Assembly: GCF_002095475.1 (NCBI RefSeq)
Contig: NZ_MLFR01000030.1
Span: 1 to 64,000 of the forward strand
Direction of reading: 5' to 3'
DNA: 64,000 nt
Origin: Pantoea rwandensis
Lineage (GTDB): Bacteria > Pseudomonadota > Gammaproteobacteria > Enterobacterales > Enterobacteriaceae
Shown: in pieces, positions 1-9,297 of the stretch
How positions within the stretch are numbered: position 1 is the stretch's first letter
Layout: every line of letters begins with the position of its first letter
Position numbers and translations under genes: made by a program
Notes under the pieces: generated by a model
Databases searched by the model: none
The model's input: the letters and a program-made list of their open reading frames with translations, nothing else
What the model was told of the DNA's origin: nothing

Positions 1-130
1 ATACGCACTGTTCGGTGCGGTTTTCGCCGGCTGCGCATTTATGCGTACCGGGTTAAATACGCACAGTTCGGTGCGGTTTTCGTCGGCTGCGCATTTATGC
101 GTACCGGTTTAAATACGCACTCATTGGCTT
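1..130. repeat. 56-bp direct repeat with REP-like palindrome
   Basis: Two full copies and the start of a third begin at 1, 57 and 113. Each starts ATACGCAC and carries the palindromic core GCGCATTTATGCG, the reverse of the GCGCATAAATGCGC core found near 2437, 25050, 34916 and 48165. No reading frame with a ribosome site is present from 1 to 272. Confidence 0.75.
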
Positions 131-220
131 AAGTGCGCGGCATTACGCCATTCTTGGTGCCTTTTACAGTAGCGCTTGCGGTCAGCCTGAATGCTGCCCT
201 TGGCGTATTGTTACCCGTAG

Positions 221-240
221 GGTCGCCATTTATGGCGACC
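221..240. repeat. Perfect 20-bp palindrome, REP-like family C
   Basis: GGTCGCCATTTATGGCGACC is a perfect inverted repeat lying 33 bp before the next gene. Close relatives, usually preceded by GTAGGG, occur near 2471, 25096, 34939, 38500 and 48292, so it is a dispersed palindromic unit rather than a local operator. Confidence 0.75.
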
Positions 241-272
241 GTGTCTCAACCCGCACGGAATTGACCTGACTT

Positions 273-1094
273 ATGAAAATATTCATCTCTGCTGACATTG
301 AAGGTATCGCGGGCGTAATGCGTCCGGAACAGTGTTCACCCGGCCATGCAGAACACCAGCTGGTGCGCGGGCTCATGGAACAGGAAGTGAATGCCGCGAT
401 TGACGGTGCGTTTGCGGGGGGAGCCACCGAAGTCGTGGTGGCCGACAGCCATGCGCAAATGACCAACCTGCGCGCGGAAAATATCGATCCCCGTGCGCGC
501 ATGGTTCAGGGCAAACCGCGCGGTTTATCGATGGTGGAAGGCATTGAGCAGCAGACATTCGATGGCTTGTTCTTTATCGGTTATCACAGTGCGGCGGGCG
601 AACCTGGCGTGCTGGCGCATACCATTAATGGCCGCGCGTTCTGGCGAATTCACATCAACGGCAAAGTGATGGGTGAAAGCGATATCTACGCTGCTGCTGC
701 CGCCGAACAGGGCACGCCGCTGTGGTTAGTCAGCGGCGACGACCAGCTGCAAGGCTGGATCGCCGAGCACTATCCTTCCGTCGATTACGTCTGCGTGAAA
801 CGCGCGATTTCCCACACTTGCGCCGAGTCCATCAGCCCGCAGGCCGCACAAAACGCCATTCGTGCCGCCGCCACGGCAGCGGTACAGCGCGCGCGCCAGG
901 TCAGTACCACACGTTTGACCGCGCCGTATGAGATGCAGTTGCAGGCCAGCAAACCCGTATTAGCGGATTTGTTCAGCTTGATTCCTGGCGTGACGCGCAT
1001 TGATGCCGTGACCGTAGGCTATCGTGCCGATCAGATGGGCACCTTGATCAGCCTGCTGAGTGCATTCTCCTATCTGGCCAGCACCCAGTCGTAA
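273..1094 (+). CDS. M55-family D-aminopeptidase (Bacillus DppA type)
   Basis: Predicted zinc-dependent cytosolic D-aminopeptidase of peptidase family M55, which removes N-terminal D-amino acids such as D-Ala from short peptides. The 273-residue protein has the expected metal ligands: Asp8 and Glu10 in SADIEG, His60 in VVADSH, His105 in FIGYHS and Glu135 in GESDI; His116 is the likely catalytic residue. No signal peptide. The ATG at 273 is the first in frame and begins the canonical MKIFISADIEG. It is transcribed alone, away from the peptide ABC operon at 2.5-9.1 kb, but the shared D-peptide theme suggests the two work together. The symbol is withheld because dppA means a different gene in enterobacteria. 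Confidence 0.88.
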   Translation: MKIFISADIEGIAGVMRPEQCSPGHAEHQLVRGLMEQEVNAAIDGAFAGGATEVVVADSHAQMTNLRAENIDPRARMVQGKPRGLSMVEGIEQQTFDGLFFIGYHSAAGEPGVLAHTINGRAFWRIHINGKVMGESDIYAAAAAEQGTPLWLVSGDDQLQGWIAEHYPSVDYVCVKRAISHTCAESISPQAAQNAIRAAATAAVQRARQVSTTRLTAPYEMQLQASKPVLADLFSLIPGVTRIDAVTVGYRADQMGTLISLLSAFSYLASTQS

Positions 1095-1358
1095 TACCAC
1101 CAGCATCGAAGGCCACTGAATGTGTAGCGACTCAATGTATTGCGCGTTAGCCAGCAGCAATACCACCAGCATCGAAGGCCGCTGGATGGGTAGCGGCGCA
1201 ATGTATTGCGCATCAGCCAGCAACACTACCACCAGCATCGAAGGCCACTGAATTTGTAGCGGCGCAATTTATTGCGCATTAGCCAGCAGCAATACCCACA
1301 GCATCGAAGGGCGCTGGATGTATAGCGGTGCAATTGATTGCGCATCTTGTAACAACAA
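1095..1358. repeat. Four tandem copies of a 66-bp unit (REP-like family A)
   Basis: Copies start at 1095, 1161, 1227 and 1293 with TACCACCAGCATCGAAGG and each ends in a palindrome of the type TAGCGGCGCAATTTATTGCG. The palindrome is the same kind as those at 11264-11330 and 28858-28880. Because 66 is divisible by three, minus-strand frames stay open with a 22-residue repeat, but none has a ribosome site. The gap 1095-1500 holds nothing else except the leader of the next gene. Confidence 0.85.
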
Positions 1359-1500
1359 TGCTGCTCCAGGAGAGCGCGATAAATCACGAGCAGCGGTGTT
1401 GAGCAAAGCATGATGCAGGTATATTCCTGGCAGGTCGTACCGCATTTCCTGCTGGCTTTTGGTAACCTGCGCGCAATTTATATATAACAACGAGGCAGTC

Positions 1501-2337
1501 ATGCAGCTCTGCAGTTTTTATCTTATTGACCAGGAAAGAAAAAGTTACGGAATCGTGCGGGAAGAGGGCGTGATTGATGTCGGTTCGCGCCTCGGCGCGG
1601 AATGCCCGGACCTGAAATCTTTGTTACAACGCGGCGCGGTCAGCGACCTGGAAGCCTTTAGCTCACTGCCAGCGGATCACCCGTACAGCGCTATTCGCTT
1701 TCTTCCGGTAGTGGAAAATCCTGGCAAAGTGTTCTGTGTTGGCATGAACTATGCTGACAAGCGCAAAGAGTTCGCCGAGACCCTCGACGCGCCAACGCTG
1801 TTTGTGCGTTTTGCAGATTCACTGGCAGGACACGAGCAGCCGCTGCTGAAACCGGCGACCACCCAAGAGTTCGATTATGAAGGCGAACTGGCAGTGATCA
1901 TCGGCAAAGCTGCCTATCAGGTTAAAGCGGCCGATGCGCTGCAACATGTGGCGGGTTACAGCTGCTTTATGGATGCCACGGTGCGTGACATGCAGTTCAC
2001 CTGGTTTACCGCCGGGAAAAACTGGCAGCAGACCGGTGGATTCGGTCCGTGGATGACCACGGCGGATGAGATCCCCGATCCGCAGCAGTTGGCGATCAAA
2101 ACCTGGCTGAATGAGCGTGAAGTGCAGAACGACACGACCGCCAGCATGGTGCATCCGGTGGCGAAAATCATCGAATACATTTCGGCGTTCAGCCCACTTT
2201 CACCAGGCGATGTGATCATCACTGGTTCACCGGGCGGCGTCGGTAAAAAACGCACACCACCGCTATTTATGTTCCCCGGCGATGTGATTGAAGTAGAAAT
2301 TGAGAAGATCGGCCGTCTGCGTCACACCGTGGTTTAA
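1501..2337 (+). CDS. Fumarylacetoacetate hydrolase (FAH) family protein
   Basis: 278-residue member of the FAH superfamily, which contains fumarylpyruvate and acylpyruvate hydrolases, 2-hydroxyhepta-2,4-diene-1,7-dioate isomerase and oxaloacetate decarboxylases. Visible landmarks are the GMNYADK segment (residues 81-87), the metal-binding acidic pair in EFDYEGEL (Glu127, Glu129), Asp158 in FMDATVRD, and the closing SPGDVIITGSPGGVG. Start chosen at 1501, with GAGG just upstream, because family members begin close to this point; an in-frame ATG at 1459 would add 14 unsupported residues. Substrate cannot be told from sequence. It follows the M55 gene in the same direction but is separated by the 66-bp array, so co-transcription is doubtful. 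Confidence 0.85.
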   Translation: MQLCSFYLIDQERKSYGIVREEGVIDVGSRLGAECPDLKSLLQRGAVSDLEAFSSLPADHPYSAIRFLPVVENPGKVFCVGMNYADKRKEFAETLDAPTLFVRFADSLAGHEQPLLKPATTQEFDYEGELAVIIGKAAYQVKAADALQHVAGYSCFMDATVRDMQFTWFTAGKNWQQTGGFGPWMTTADEIPDPQQLAIKTWLNEREVQNDTTASMVHPVAKIIEYISAFSPLSPGDVIITGSPGGVGKKRTPPLFMFPGDVIEVEIEKIGRLRHTVV

Positions 2338-2394
2338 CCCAGCGCACATCTATTCGTCATGTAGACATTGCAGATGTTAAATGGATGCGCATCA

Positions 2395-2492
2395 ATACGT
2401 GGCGGAGACATCGCGTGTTTTAAATCGATGCGCATAAATGCGCACCCTACGTGAAATGCGCAGATTTCCTGTAGGGGCGCCATTTATGGCGA
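2395..2492. repeat. REP-like cluster between convergent genes
   Basis: Contains ATGCGCATCAATACG, then ATGCGCATAAATGCGCACCC (family B, about 2434-2453), then GTAGGGGCGCCATTTATGGC (family C, from 2471). It sits between the convergent stops at 2337 and 2518, the usual place for REP elements, where they may stabilise or terminate transcripts. Confidence 0.7.
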
Positions 2493-2517
2493 CCGCCTAA
2501 CGCGGAATAGCGACCGC

Positions 2518-4029
2518 TTAACGCGTAAATATCATCACGCGGCTGCGATTCAACAGCAGCTGCACTTTGTCACCTTCGCGCGCTATCACAAAACGTTTCT
2601 CCCATGGCCCATCCTGCGCGGTGGCTAACACGCGATCGCCACCCAGTGATTGCAACGTGGCATGAATTGCCGCTGGACCAATGCCCATGATCAGCCGGTC
2701 ATCCTCAATCACCATTTCACTGCGCCACGGCTGCGAAAACCAACGGCCTTGAAGCTGTTCAAGGCTGGCACTGTCTGCTTGTACCGGCATAAACCGGCGC
2801 GGTGCGTGACCGATTTCACCGACAATGGCTGCACCTTCATGACGTAGTTTGATCGGGAAAGTACTGGAGAGCGACACCGCATCACCATGCGGGTCGGCGC
2901 GCCACAGCGTTTCGCCAGCGCCAAGCCAGGTCGCCGTGACCCCTTTGATTTCCAGCCAGTCGGCGGCGTTTTCCGCCACGTATAAGCCCGGCGTCAAATC
3001 ATGACCTTTCTCCGGCAGCGTGCGATTCAGCAGTGCCGCCATTATGCGTAGTGCGCTTTCTGAGGTGGTGACATCTTCGCGGTTAGCGACAATCGCCACC
3101 CCGAGTTTCAGCTCCGGATGCAACAGGAAGTAGCTCTTGTAACCCGCATGTGAACCACCATGACCAAACAGCGTCTGGCTGCCCAGCGTGGAACTGGTGA
3201 TGCCCAGCCCATAGCCGCTGGTGCGACCATCACTGAGATTGCGCGGTGCAGTCAAACGTTGCAATACCCCCGCGCCCGGGCCGTTGTCCGCCAGCAGGCT
3301 TTGCAGCCAGCGCGTCAGATGTTTGACGCTGCCGGTGACGCTGCCCGAAGCGGAAAGATGTAAACCGGCGCTGGAGAGCTGCCACTGTTCGCCATTTTGC
3401 CAGTAACCCGGCACCAGTCCCGGCACGATATCGAACCAAGTTTCCGGCGCGATCAAATTGATATCCAGCGGCTCGCACACATATTGCTGCAACAGATCGT
3501 TGAACAACACGCCTTTGGCTTTGAGCGCTTCTTCTACTAAACGGTAGCCGGTGTTGGTGTAGGAAATTTCGCTACCGGGGGTGTAATTGAGTTCACCCTC
3601 TTGTGCGATGAAATCGAGTAACTCAGCAGCGCTGGTGGCGTTGTACACCGACAATCCCAGCAGCGACAGGGTTTCACGCACATCCGGCAGACCACTGCTC
3701 ATATCCAGCGCCTGGCCGACGGTGATCTGGCCGTTGGCACCTGTCAGCTGCGGCAGATGCTGCACCAGCTTATCGTCCAGCTGCAGGTAACGGCGCCCTG
3801 GTCCGGTGACCAGTGCGGCAAACAGATGCTTGGTTATCGAGGCAAAACGCACCACGCTGTCGGCGCTGAACGGCGTCTGTTGCGCCAAATCGGCCAGTCC
3901 GGCGCAGTGTGTCGAGTGAATCTGATGGGCATCAAACAACACTATCGCACCACCCGGTGCGCCGGGCTGCTGCCAGCTTTGTGTTATTTGCTGTGCCACC
4001 TCTGCGGCCTGTTGCCAATTCGCGGTCAT
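2518..4029 (-). CDS. Serine D-aminopeptidase, peptidase family S12 (DAP type)
   Basis: 503-residue penicillin-recognising hydrolase. The catalytic set of family S12 is clear: Ser64 and Lys67 in ASITK, Tyr157 and Asn159 in SYTN, and a HGG triad at residues 290-292. A C-terminal part of about 170 residues with beta-rich character follows, as in the three-domain D-aminopeptidase of Ochrobactrum anthropi (about 520 residues, with nearly the same spacing of Ser, Lys, Tyr and His). There is no signal peptide, which favours a cytosolic peptidase over a secreted beta-lactamase. It is last in the ABC operon and its ATG overlaps the preceding stop (ATGA, 4026-4029). Expected role: releasing N-terminal D-amino acids from imported peptides. 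An esterase activity cannot be excluded. Confidence 0.82.
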   Translation of the reverse strand: MTANWQQAAEVAQQITQSWQQPGAPGGAIVLFDAHQIHSTHCAGLADLAQQTPFSADSVVRFASITKHLFAALVTGPGRRYLQLDDKLVQHLPQLTGANGQITVGQALDMSSGLPDVRETLSLLGLSVYNATSAAELLDFIAQEGELNYTPGSEISYTNTGYRLVEEALKAKGVLFNDLLQQYVCEPLDINLIAPETWFDIVPGLVPGYWQNGEQWQLSSAGLHLSASGSVTGSVKHLTRWLQSLLADNGPGAGVLQRLTAPRNLSDGRTSGYGLGITSSTLGSQTLFGHGGSHAGYKSYFLLHPELKLGVAIVANREDVTTSESALRIMAALLNRTLPEKGHDLTPGLYVAENAADWLEIKGVTATWLGAGETLWRADPHGDAVSLSSTFPIKLRHEGAAIVGEIGHAPRRFMPVQADSASLEQLQGRWFSQPWRSEMVIEDDRLIMGIGPAAIHATLQSLGGDRVLATAQDGPWEKRFVIAREGDKVQLLLNRSRVMIFTR

Positions 4030-4766
4030 GCCGGTTCCTCCAGCGTCATGCTGAGATCAAACAGTTGAGCGGTATGCGGATGCTGGATGCGCCGCGCGCG
4101 CAAATCCTCCGCGCTCAGCTGCTCCACCATCTCACCGTGCTGCATTACCCCGATGCGCTGGCACAGATGGGTCACCACCGCGAGGTTATGCGTCACCATA
4201 ATGTAGGTGAGTTTGCGTTCGCTGCGTAGATCGCTGAGTAAATTCAGGATTTCGGCCTGCACTGAGACATCAAGCGCCGAAGTGGGCTCATCCAGCAGCA
4301 GCACTTCCGGTTCGGCAATCAATGCCCGGGCTATTGCCACGCGCTGACGCTGACCGCCAGAAAGCTGATGCGGATAGCGGAAACGAACCGCAGCGGGTAA
4401 ACCAACTTCACTCAGCGCCTGGCTGATGCGCTGTTCGGCGCGATCAAGCTGATGCACCAGCAACGGCTCATGCAAAATGCGGTCGATGGTTTGACGCGGG
4501 TGCAGCGAACCAAACGGGTCTTGAAACACCATCTGCACTTGGCGATAGAAAGCACGGCTGCGCTTGGCACCCAGCTCCATGCCGCCAAATTTCATGCTGC
4601 CTTGCCAGTCGGAGTTTAAGCCTGCAAGAGCGCGCAGGATGGTGGATTTACCCGAACCACTCTCGCCGACCATACCAAAGCTTTCGCCGTTAGCGACCGC
4701 AAAGCTCACGTCTTTCACCACCGTATGCGCACCGAAGGCGATACGCAGGTTATCGATTTCAATCAT
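4026..4766 (-). CDS. Peptide ABC transporter ATP-binding protein (DppF/OppF type)
   Basis: 246-residue nucleotide-binding subunit of a dipeptide/oligopeptide importer. Walker A GESGSGKS is at residues 34-41, the Q-loop at FQDPFGS, the signature LSGGQ at 135-139, Walker B LLLDE at 156-160 and the switch His in VTHNL. It is shorter than typical DppF because the usual C-terminal oligopeptide extension is nearly absent. It starts 3 bp after the stop of the other ATPase and overlaps the D-aminopeptidase gene, so the two ATPases probably pair. Confidence 0.9.
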   Translation of the reverse strand: MIEIDNLRIAFGAHTVVKDVSFAVANGESFGMVGESGSGKSTILRALAGLNSDWQGSMKFGGMELGAKRSRAFYRQVQMVFQDPFGSLHPRQTIDRILHEPLLVHQLDRAEQRISQALSEVGLPAAVRFRYPHQLSGGQRQRVAIARALIAEPEVLLLDEPTSALDVSVQAEILNLLSDLRSERKLTYIMVTHNLAVVTHLCQRIGVMQHGEMVEQLSAEDLRARRIQHPHTAQLFDLSMTLEEPA

Positions 4767-4769
4767 AAA

Positions 4770-5597
4770 TTATTCCCGCCACGCCGCATCGCGCTGCAAT
4801 ACCGGTAAACGTTCGCGTGGATGTTTCAATGAGGGCAAACAGGCCAGCAATCCACGAGTATACGGGTGCTGCGCCTGCTGCAATTGTCCTGCCTCCAGCA
4901 GTTCAACGATGCGTCCGGCGTACATCACCGCCACGCGATCGCAAAAGTGCGACACCAAAGGCAGATCGTGGCTGATCAGGATCAACCCCATGCCGCGCGC
5001 GGAAACCAGATCGTCAATCAGCTTGAGGATCTCCGCCTGCACCGTCGCATCCAGCGCGCTGGTGGGCTCATCGGCGATCAGCAGTTCTGGATCCGGTGCC
5101 AGCATCATGGCAATCATCACGCGCTGACCCATGCCACCGGAAACTTCATGCGGATAGCGCTTTGCCACCGCGGCGGCATCACGAATCTTCACCTGTTCCA
5201 GCAGATCAATCGCTGCCAGCATCGCCGTTTTCCAGCTGCCGCCTTTGTGCTCGCGCCAGGCTTCCGCAATCTGCTGCCCAATGGTCATCACCGGATTGAG
5301 TGAGTATTTCGGGTCCTGCAGGATGAATCCGACGCGCTTCCCGCGAATCTGGCGCAACACTTTCTCGCTGGCACCGCGCAGGTCGATACCGTCAAAACGC
5401 AATACGTCGGCGGTGACTTCCGCATTACCCGGCAGCAACTGCATCAGGCAGCGTGCGGTCAGGGATTTACCGGAACCGCTCTCGCCCACGATGGCGAACT
5501 TCTCGCGGCCCACGCTAAAACTGACGCCGCGTACCGCTTCAAAGGTTTCCGTGCGACTGCGAAAGGCAATGCGCAGGTTTTCAATTTCCACCAGCAT
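4770..5597 (-). CDS. Peptide ABC transporter ATP-binding protein (DppD/OppD type)
   Basis: 275-residue ATPase with Walker A GESGSGKS (residues 38-45), a Q-loop FILQDP, signature VSGGMGQR, Walker B LIADEPTSALD and the ISHDL switch. The C-terminal HPYTRGLLACLPS is the oligopeptide/dipeptide transporter C-terminal motif. In the signature, Met replaces the more usual Gln, a variation also common in DppD proteins. Its ATG overlaps the stop of the second permease (TAATG at 5595-5599), showing tight translational coupling in the operon. Confidence 0.92.
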   Translation of the reverse strand: MLVEIENLRIAFRSRTETFEAVRGVSFSVGREKFAIVGESGSGKSLTARCLMQLLPGNAEVTADVLRFDGIDLRGASEKVLRQIRGKRVGFILQDPKYSLNPVMTIGQQIAEAWREHKGGSWKTAMLAAIDLLEQVKIRDAAAVAKRYPHEVSGGMGQRVMIAMMLAPDPELLIADEPTSALDATVQAEILKLIDDLVSARGMGLILISHDLPLVSHFCDRVAVMYAGRIVELLEAGQLQQAQHPYTRGLLACLPSLKHPRERLPVLQRDAAWRE

Positions 5598-6495
5598 TAG
5601 CGCTCCTTAGGATCCAGCACGTCACGCAGACCGTCGCCGAGAAAGTTAAACGCCAGTGAGGTCAGGAAAATGGCGATGCATGGCATCAGCGGCACCCACC
5701 ATTCGCTGAACAGGAAACGACGTGCGGTAGCAATCATCGTGCCCCATTCAGGTGACGGCGGCTGCGCGCCCATCCCCAGAAAACCGAGGCTGGCGGCGGT
5801 GATGATGATGGAACTCATATCGAGCGTGACGCGCACAATCAGGCTCGGCACGCACAGTGGCATGATGTGGCGCAGGATAATGCGCAACGACGAGGCACCG
5901 GTGAGTCGGCTGGCGGCGATAAAATCGCTGTGACGGAACTGCATGGTTTCGGCACGTGCCAGACGCGCATAAGGGGGCCAGGCGGTTAAGGCAATTGCCA
6001 GAATCGCGCTCTCCACACCAGGTTTCAGCGCGGCCACAAACGCCAGCGCCAGGATCAAACGCGGAAAAGCGAGGAAGATGTCGGTAATACGCATCAGCGT
6101 CTTATCCACAATGCCACCCGCGTAGCCCGCGATACAGCCAATCAGCAGGCCGAGCGGGGCGGTGAGCAGCACCACGGCGATCACCATGCCGAGCGTGGTA
6201 CGTCCGCCATAGATAATGCGCGTCCAGACATCTCGGCCGAGTTCATCCGTGCCGAGCCAGTGCGCGGCAGAAGGTAGCGCCAGGCGGTTTTCCAGATGCT
6301 GTGTGCCAGGGTCAAACGGCGTCAGCACGGGGCGAACAGCGCCAGCAATAACATAACGGCGATGACTGCCAATCCAGCCATCGCCAGCGGGTTGCTGCGC
6401 AGGCTGAGCCACAAGCGATAGCGTCGGCCCCACACCGCCTGACGGCGATTGGCTGGCGTATCGTCCAGCAGCCAGTCACGAGAGAAGAAGATCAT
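5597..6495 (-). pseudogene. Peptide ABC permease, DppC type, frameshifted
   Basis: Second inner-membrane permease of the peptide importer. The N-terminal part (from the ATG at 6495, beginning MIFFSRDWLL) and the rest (ending at 5597 with the BPD permease loop) lie in different frames. The break is at the G-run 6329-6332 (C-run on the coding strand), where one more base would join LLALFAP directly to VLTPFDPG, the usual DppC sequence. Total length 899 nt is one short of a multiple of three; repaired length is 299 residues. The start overlaps the repaired stop of the upstream permease as ATGA. Either a real mutation or, more likely, a sequencing deletion in a homopolymer. Confidence 0.88.
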
Positions 6496-7503
6496 TTTAC
6501 GCGCGGGTCCCAAAGTCGATAAAGAAGGTCAGCCAGCAGATTTAGCAGCACATACAAGGTGCCGACCAGCAGCGTGGCACCGACCACCGGGTTCATGTCG
6601 GCGTTCATCAGCGAGGTAGTGAGATACTGTCCGAGGCCAGGCCAGGAGAAGACGTTTTTCGGTGACGACCGCGCCCTCCAGTAATCCGGCGTAGGTCAGC
6701 GCCAGCACTGTCACCAATTGCACTGCCACGGTAGGAAAGGCATGCCGCCAGATCACCCGGCGCGATGACAGCCCTTTAGCTCGCGCGGTGATCACGAACT
6801 CGCCGCTCAAGGCGTTCAGCATAAAGGTTCGCGTCATACGCGTGATGTAGGCCATGCTGAAGTAGGCGAGGATCAGCACCGGCTGCGCCATGTGTGCCAG
6901 CGCATCCCAGAAGGCGTCGGTTTCACCCGCGAGCAGTGAGTCGATGGTGAGAAAGCCAGTGACCTGCGGCACCATATCCTGCCAGATGATGTCTTGTCGC
7001 CCTGGGCCGGGAGCAATCCCCAACACCGCGTAGAACACCAGCAGGCTTAGCAGTGCCAGCACAAATACCGGCAGTGAATGCCCCGCCAGGCACACCACGC
7101 GGATGGTCTGATCGACCCATGTGTTTTGTCGCACTGCCGCCCAGACACCCAGCGGAATACCGACCAGCGCAGCGATAATAATCGCCGCTGTCGCCAGTTC
7201 CATGGTGGCGGGGAAGAAGCGCGCAATATCGGTGGTCACCGGATTTGAGGTGAGAATCGATTTACCCAAATCGCCATGCAGCAGCTGATTCAGATAGTGG
7301 CCGAACTGAATGTACAGGGGCTGATCCAGCCCCATTTCAATGCGCACGCGATCCACCACGGACTGCGGTGCGTTATCACCCACCGCCGCCAGCACCGGAT
7401 CGGTGGGCATCACTCGACCAATAAAGAAGGTCAGCACCGACAGACCAAACAGCGTCAGCACCAGGCTTCCCAGGGTGCTGACGATTTTCTTCAGTAAAGG
7501 CAT
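6492..7503 (-). pseudogene. Peptide ABC permease, DppB type, frameshifted
   Basis: First permease of the importer. It reads correctly from the ATG at 7503 (overlapping the stop of the binding protein, TGATG) through GLLEGAVVTE and then runs out of frame. One base too many in the T-run 6655-6659 causes this; removing it restores NVFSWPGLGQYL and the typical end LYRLWDPRVK, stopping at 6492 exactly in an ATGA overlap with the next gene. That restored overlap strongly supports the repair. Repaired length 336 residues with six membrane segments. As written, the last 50 or so residues are replaced by a nonsense tail ending at 6529. Confidence 0.88.
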
Positions 7504-9098
7504 CAGGCTTTTTTCACCTGATCGTATGGCCACTGCTCCAGCACTGTCATGTGCACATCCGCGATGTTTTTGCCGCAGGCGACATTCTTGGTCTTCTGCA
7601 TCATGTAGATGAACGGACTTTTTTCGCGGCCTAGCTGCTGAATCTGCTGATAGAGCGCAATACGTTTTGCCGGATCGGGTTCGTGCAGCGCCTGCTCGGT
7701 GAGTTTATTGAACTCTTCATCTGACCAGCTGCAGCGCCATGCCAGCGTACGGCTGCGGGCATTTTCGCTGTTGTCGGTGTTGACGCAGAAGGCTTCGGTG
7801 TTGGAGTTGGGATCGAAATAGTCCGCGCCCCACACGGTCAGTGCGAGCTGATGCTGACGCGCACGCATCTTAGTCAACACCTGGCGGTTTTCGGCGGCAA
7901 TCAATGACACCTTGATGCCAATGGCGCCCAGTTGGGTCTGGATCGCCTGAGCGATATCGGGGTACGGCTGCATTGAGTAGTGGTCGAGGGTGATCTCGAA
8001 TCCATTGGGATAACCCGCTTCCGCCAGCAGTGATTTGGCTTTCGCCACGTCTTTGTGGAAGGGTGTGTCATCCAATGCCGCCGGGAAGCCGCTTGGCAGG
8101 AAGCTTTGATGGGTAATAAAGCTCATCGACAGAATGTTTTTCTGGATGCTGTCATAGTCCAGCGCCCACTTCAGGGCTTGCCACACCTGCGGCTTTTTCA
8201 GGTATTCATTATTGGTGTTGCATGACATCAGCATGATGGCTGACAGCGACTGATTGACCAGCGACACGTTGCTGTCGTTCTTCACCTGCAACAGCTGCTC
8301 GGTGGTGAGATCGTAGGCCGCATCGACATCCCCTTTCTTCACCATCAACGCCTGGGCTGCCGGGTCAGTGATGTGCTTCAGGATTACGCGCTTAATCTTG
8401 CTCTGCGCAGCATATTGCGGGCTCAGTTCCAGAATCACCGTTTCGCTGGCTTTCCAGGTGCGCAGGGTGAAAGCACCTGAACCGGCGCTGTGCTGTTTCA
8501 GCCACGCATTACCGAAGTCGTTGTTTTGCTGGTTGGCTTCACAGGCTTTCTTCGACACGATGCTGCCGACGGTGGCGGAGAGGCAATACAGCAGGAAGGT
8601 TTCGGCTGCTGGCGCACCCAGTTTCATCTCCACGGTATGCGCGTCTTTCGCGGTAACTAACTGCGTCACATTGTCTTTGGTAAAGCCAAACTGGTTGATG
8701 ATAAAGGCCGGGCTTTTATCCAGCTTAACGATGCGCTCAATCGAATAGGCGACATCTTCTGCCGTCAGCGCTGTGCCATCGGCGAATTTAGCTGCCGGGT
8801 CAAGGTGGAAGGTGTAGGTGCTGTTATCACTGCTCACATCCCAGCTTTTTGCTAACTGGCCCATCACCTTGTCGGCTTTTTGTGGATCGGGCGTGACCAG
8901 GCGCTGATACATATTGCCGCAGATCTGGCCGCCGGTGGCTTCAAAACTTTCATGTGGATCAAGGCTGGTGATGTTGTCCAACTGCATCGCCATCACGAAC
9001 ATACTCGGCGGCGTATCAGCGAAGGCGGTATTGAGACTCAGATAGGAAAAAGCAGGGACGGCGGCGCATCCTGCGAGAAAACGTCTTCTGGTTACCAT
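7503..9098 (-). CDS. Peptide ABC transporter solute-binding protein, family 5, Tat-type signal
   Basis: 531-residue periplasmic binding protein of the DppA/OppA family (SBP_bac_5). The N-terminus has TRRRFLAG followed by a hydrophobic stretch and a likely cleavage near AFADT; the twin arginine suggests Tat export, unlike E. coli DppA, which uses Sec. Family landmarks include LDPHES, AKFADGTALTAEDVAYSIER and the C-terminal YQQIQQ segment. GGAG lies 5 bp before the ATG. It is the first gene of the leftward operon binding protein-permease-permease-ATPase-ATPase-D-aminopeptidase. Ligand inferred, not shown: peptides containing D-amino acids. Confidence 0.88.
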   Translation of the reverse strand: MVTRRRFLAGCAAVPAFSYLSLNTAFADTPPSMFVMAMQLDNITSLDPHESFEATGGQICGNMYQRLVTPDPQKADKVMGQLAKSWDVSSDNSTYTFHLDPAAKFADGTALTAEDVAYSIERIVKLDKSPAFIINQFGFTKDNVTQLVTAKDAHTVEMKLGAPAAETFLLYCLSATVGSIVSKKACEANQQNNDFGNAWLKQHSAGSGAFTLRTWKASETVILELSPQYAAQSKIKRVILKHITDPAAQALMVKKGDVDAAYDLTTEQLLQVKNDSNVSLVNQSLSAIMLMSCNTNNEYLKKPQVWQALKWALDYDSIQKNILSMSFITHQSFLPSGFPAALDDTPFHKDVAKAKSLLAEAGYPNGFEITLDHYSMQPYPDIAQAIQTQLGAIGIKVSLIAAENRQVLTKMRARQHQLALTVWGADYFDPNSNTEAFCVNTDNSENARSRTLAWRCSWSDEEFNKLTEQALHEPDPAKRIALYQQIQQLGREKSPFIYMMQKTKNVACGKNIADVHMTVLEQWPYDQVKKA

Positions 9099-9297
9099 GA
9101 CAACTCCAAGTTATTGATTATTAAAATTAAATTTATTTATTTTGCTGTTTTTTGTCTTGACTTTCCCGCTGTGCGAGAGGATTAATAATGGGATTAAGCC
9201 ATTTGTTTCATGCGTAAAGACTTGCCTCTTTTTGGTGCAATTTGCCCCGCCAGCTGGCAGCGCTTGCGCTTTCTCCCGAATATGGAACCGATAAAAC
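9099..9297. promoter_or_regulatory. Divergent promoter region of the peptide operon and dipeptidase
   Basis: AT-rich 199-bp gap between the leftward importer operon and the rightward dipeptidase-LysR pair. A rightward -35-like TTGACT at 9157-9162 precedes ATTAATAAT at 9181-9189 (spacing 18-20). The LysR protein encoded at 10350 probably binds here to control one or both directions, as is common for such layouts; I could not define its box. Confidence 0.4.

Noticed and set aside
960..1502. Minus-strand proteins with 22-residue repeats
   Set aside because: They arise because the 66-bp repeat period is divisible by three; no start signals and they overlap the D-aminopeptidase and FAH genes.
2518..4029. 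AmpC-type beta-lactamase
   Set aside because: No signal peptide, HGG instead of KTG, a long C-terminal beta domain and an importer operon all fit an intracellular D-aminopeptidase.
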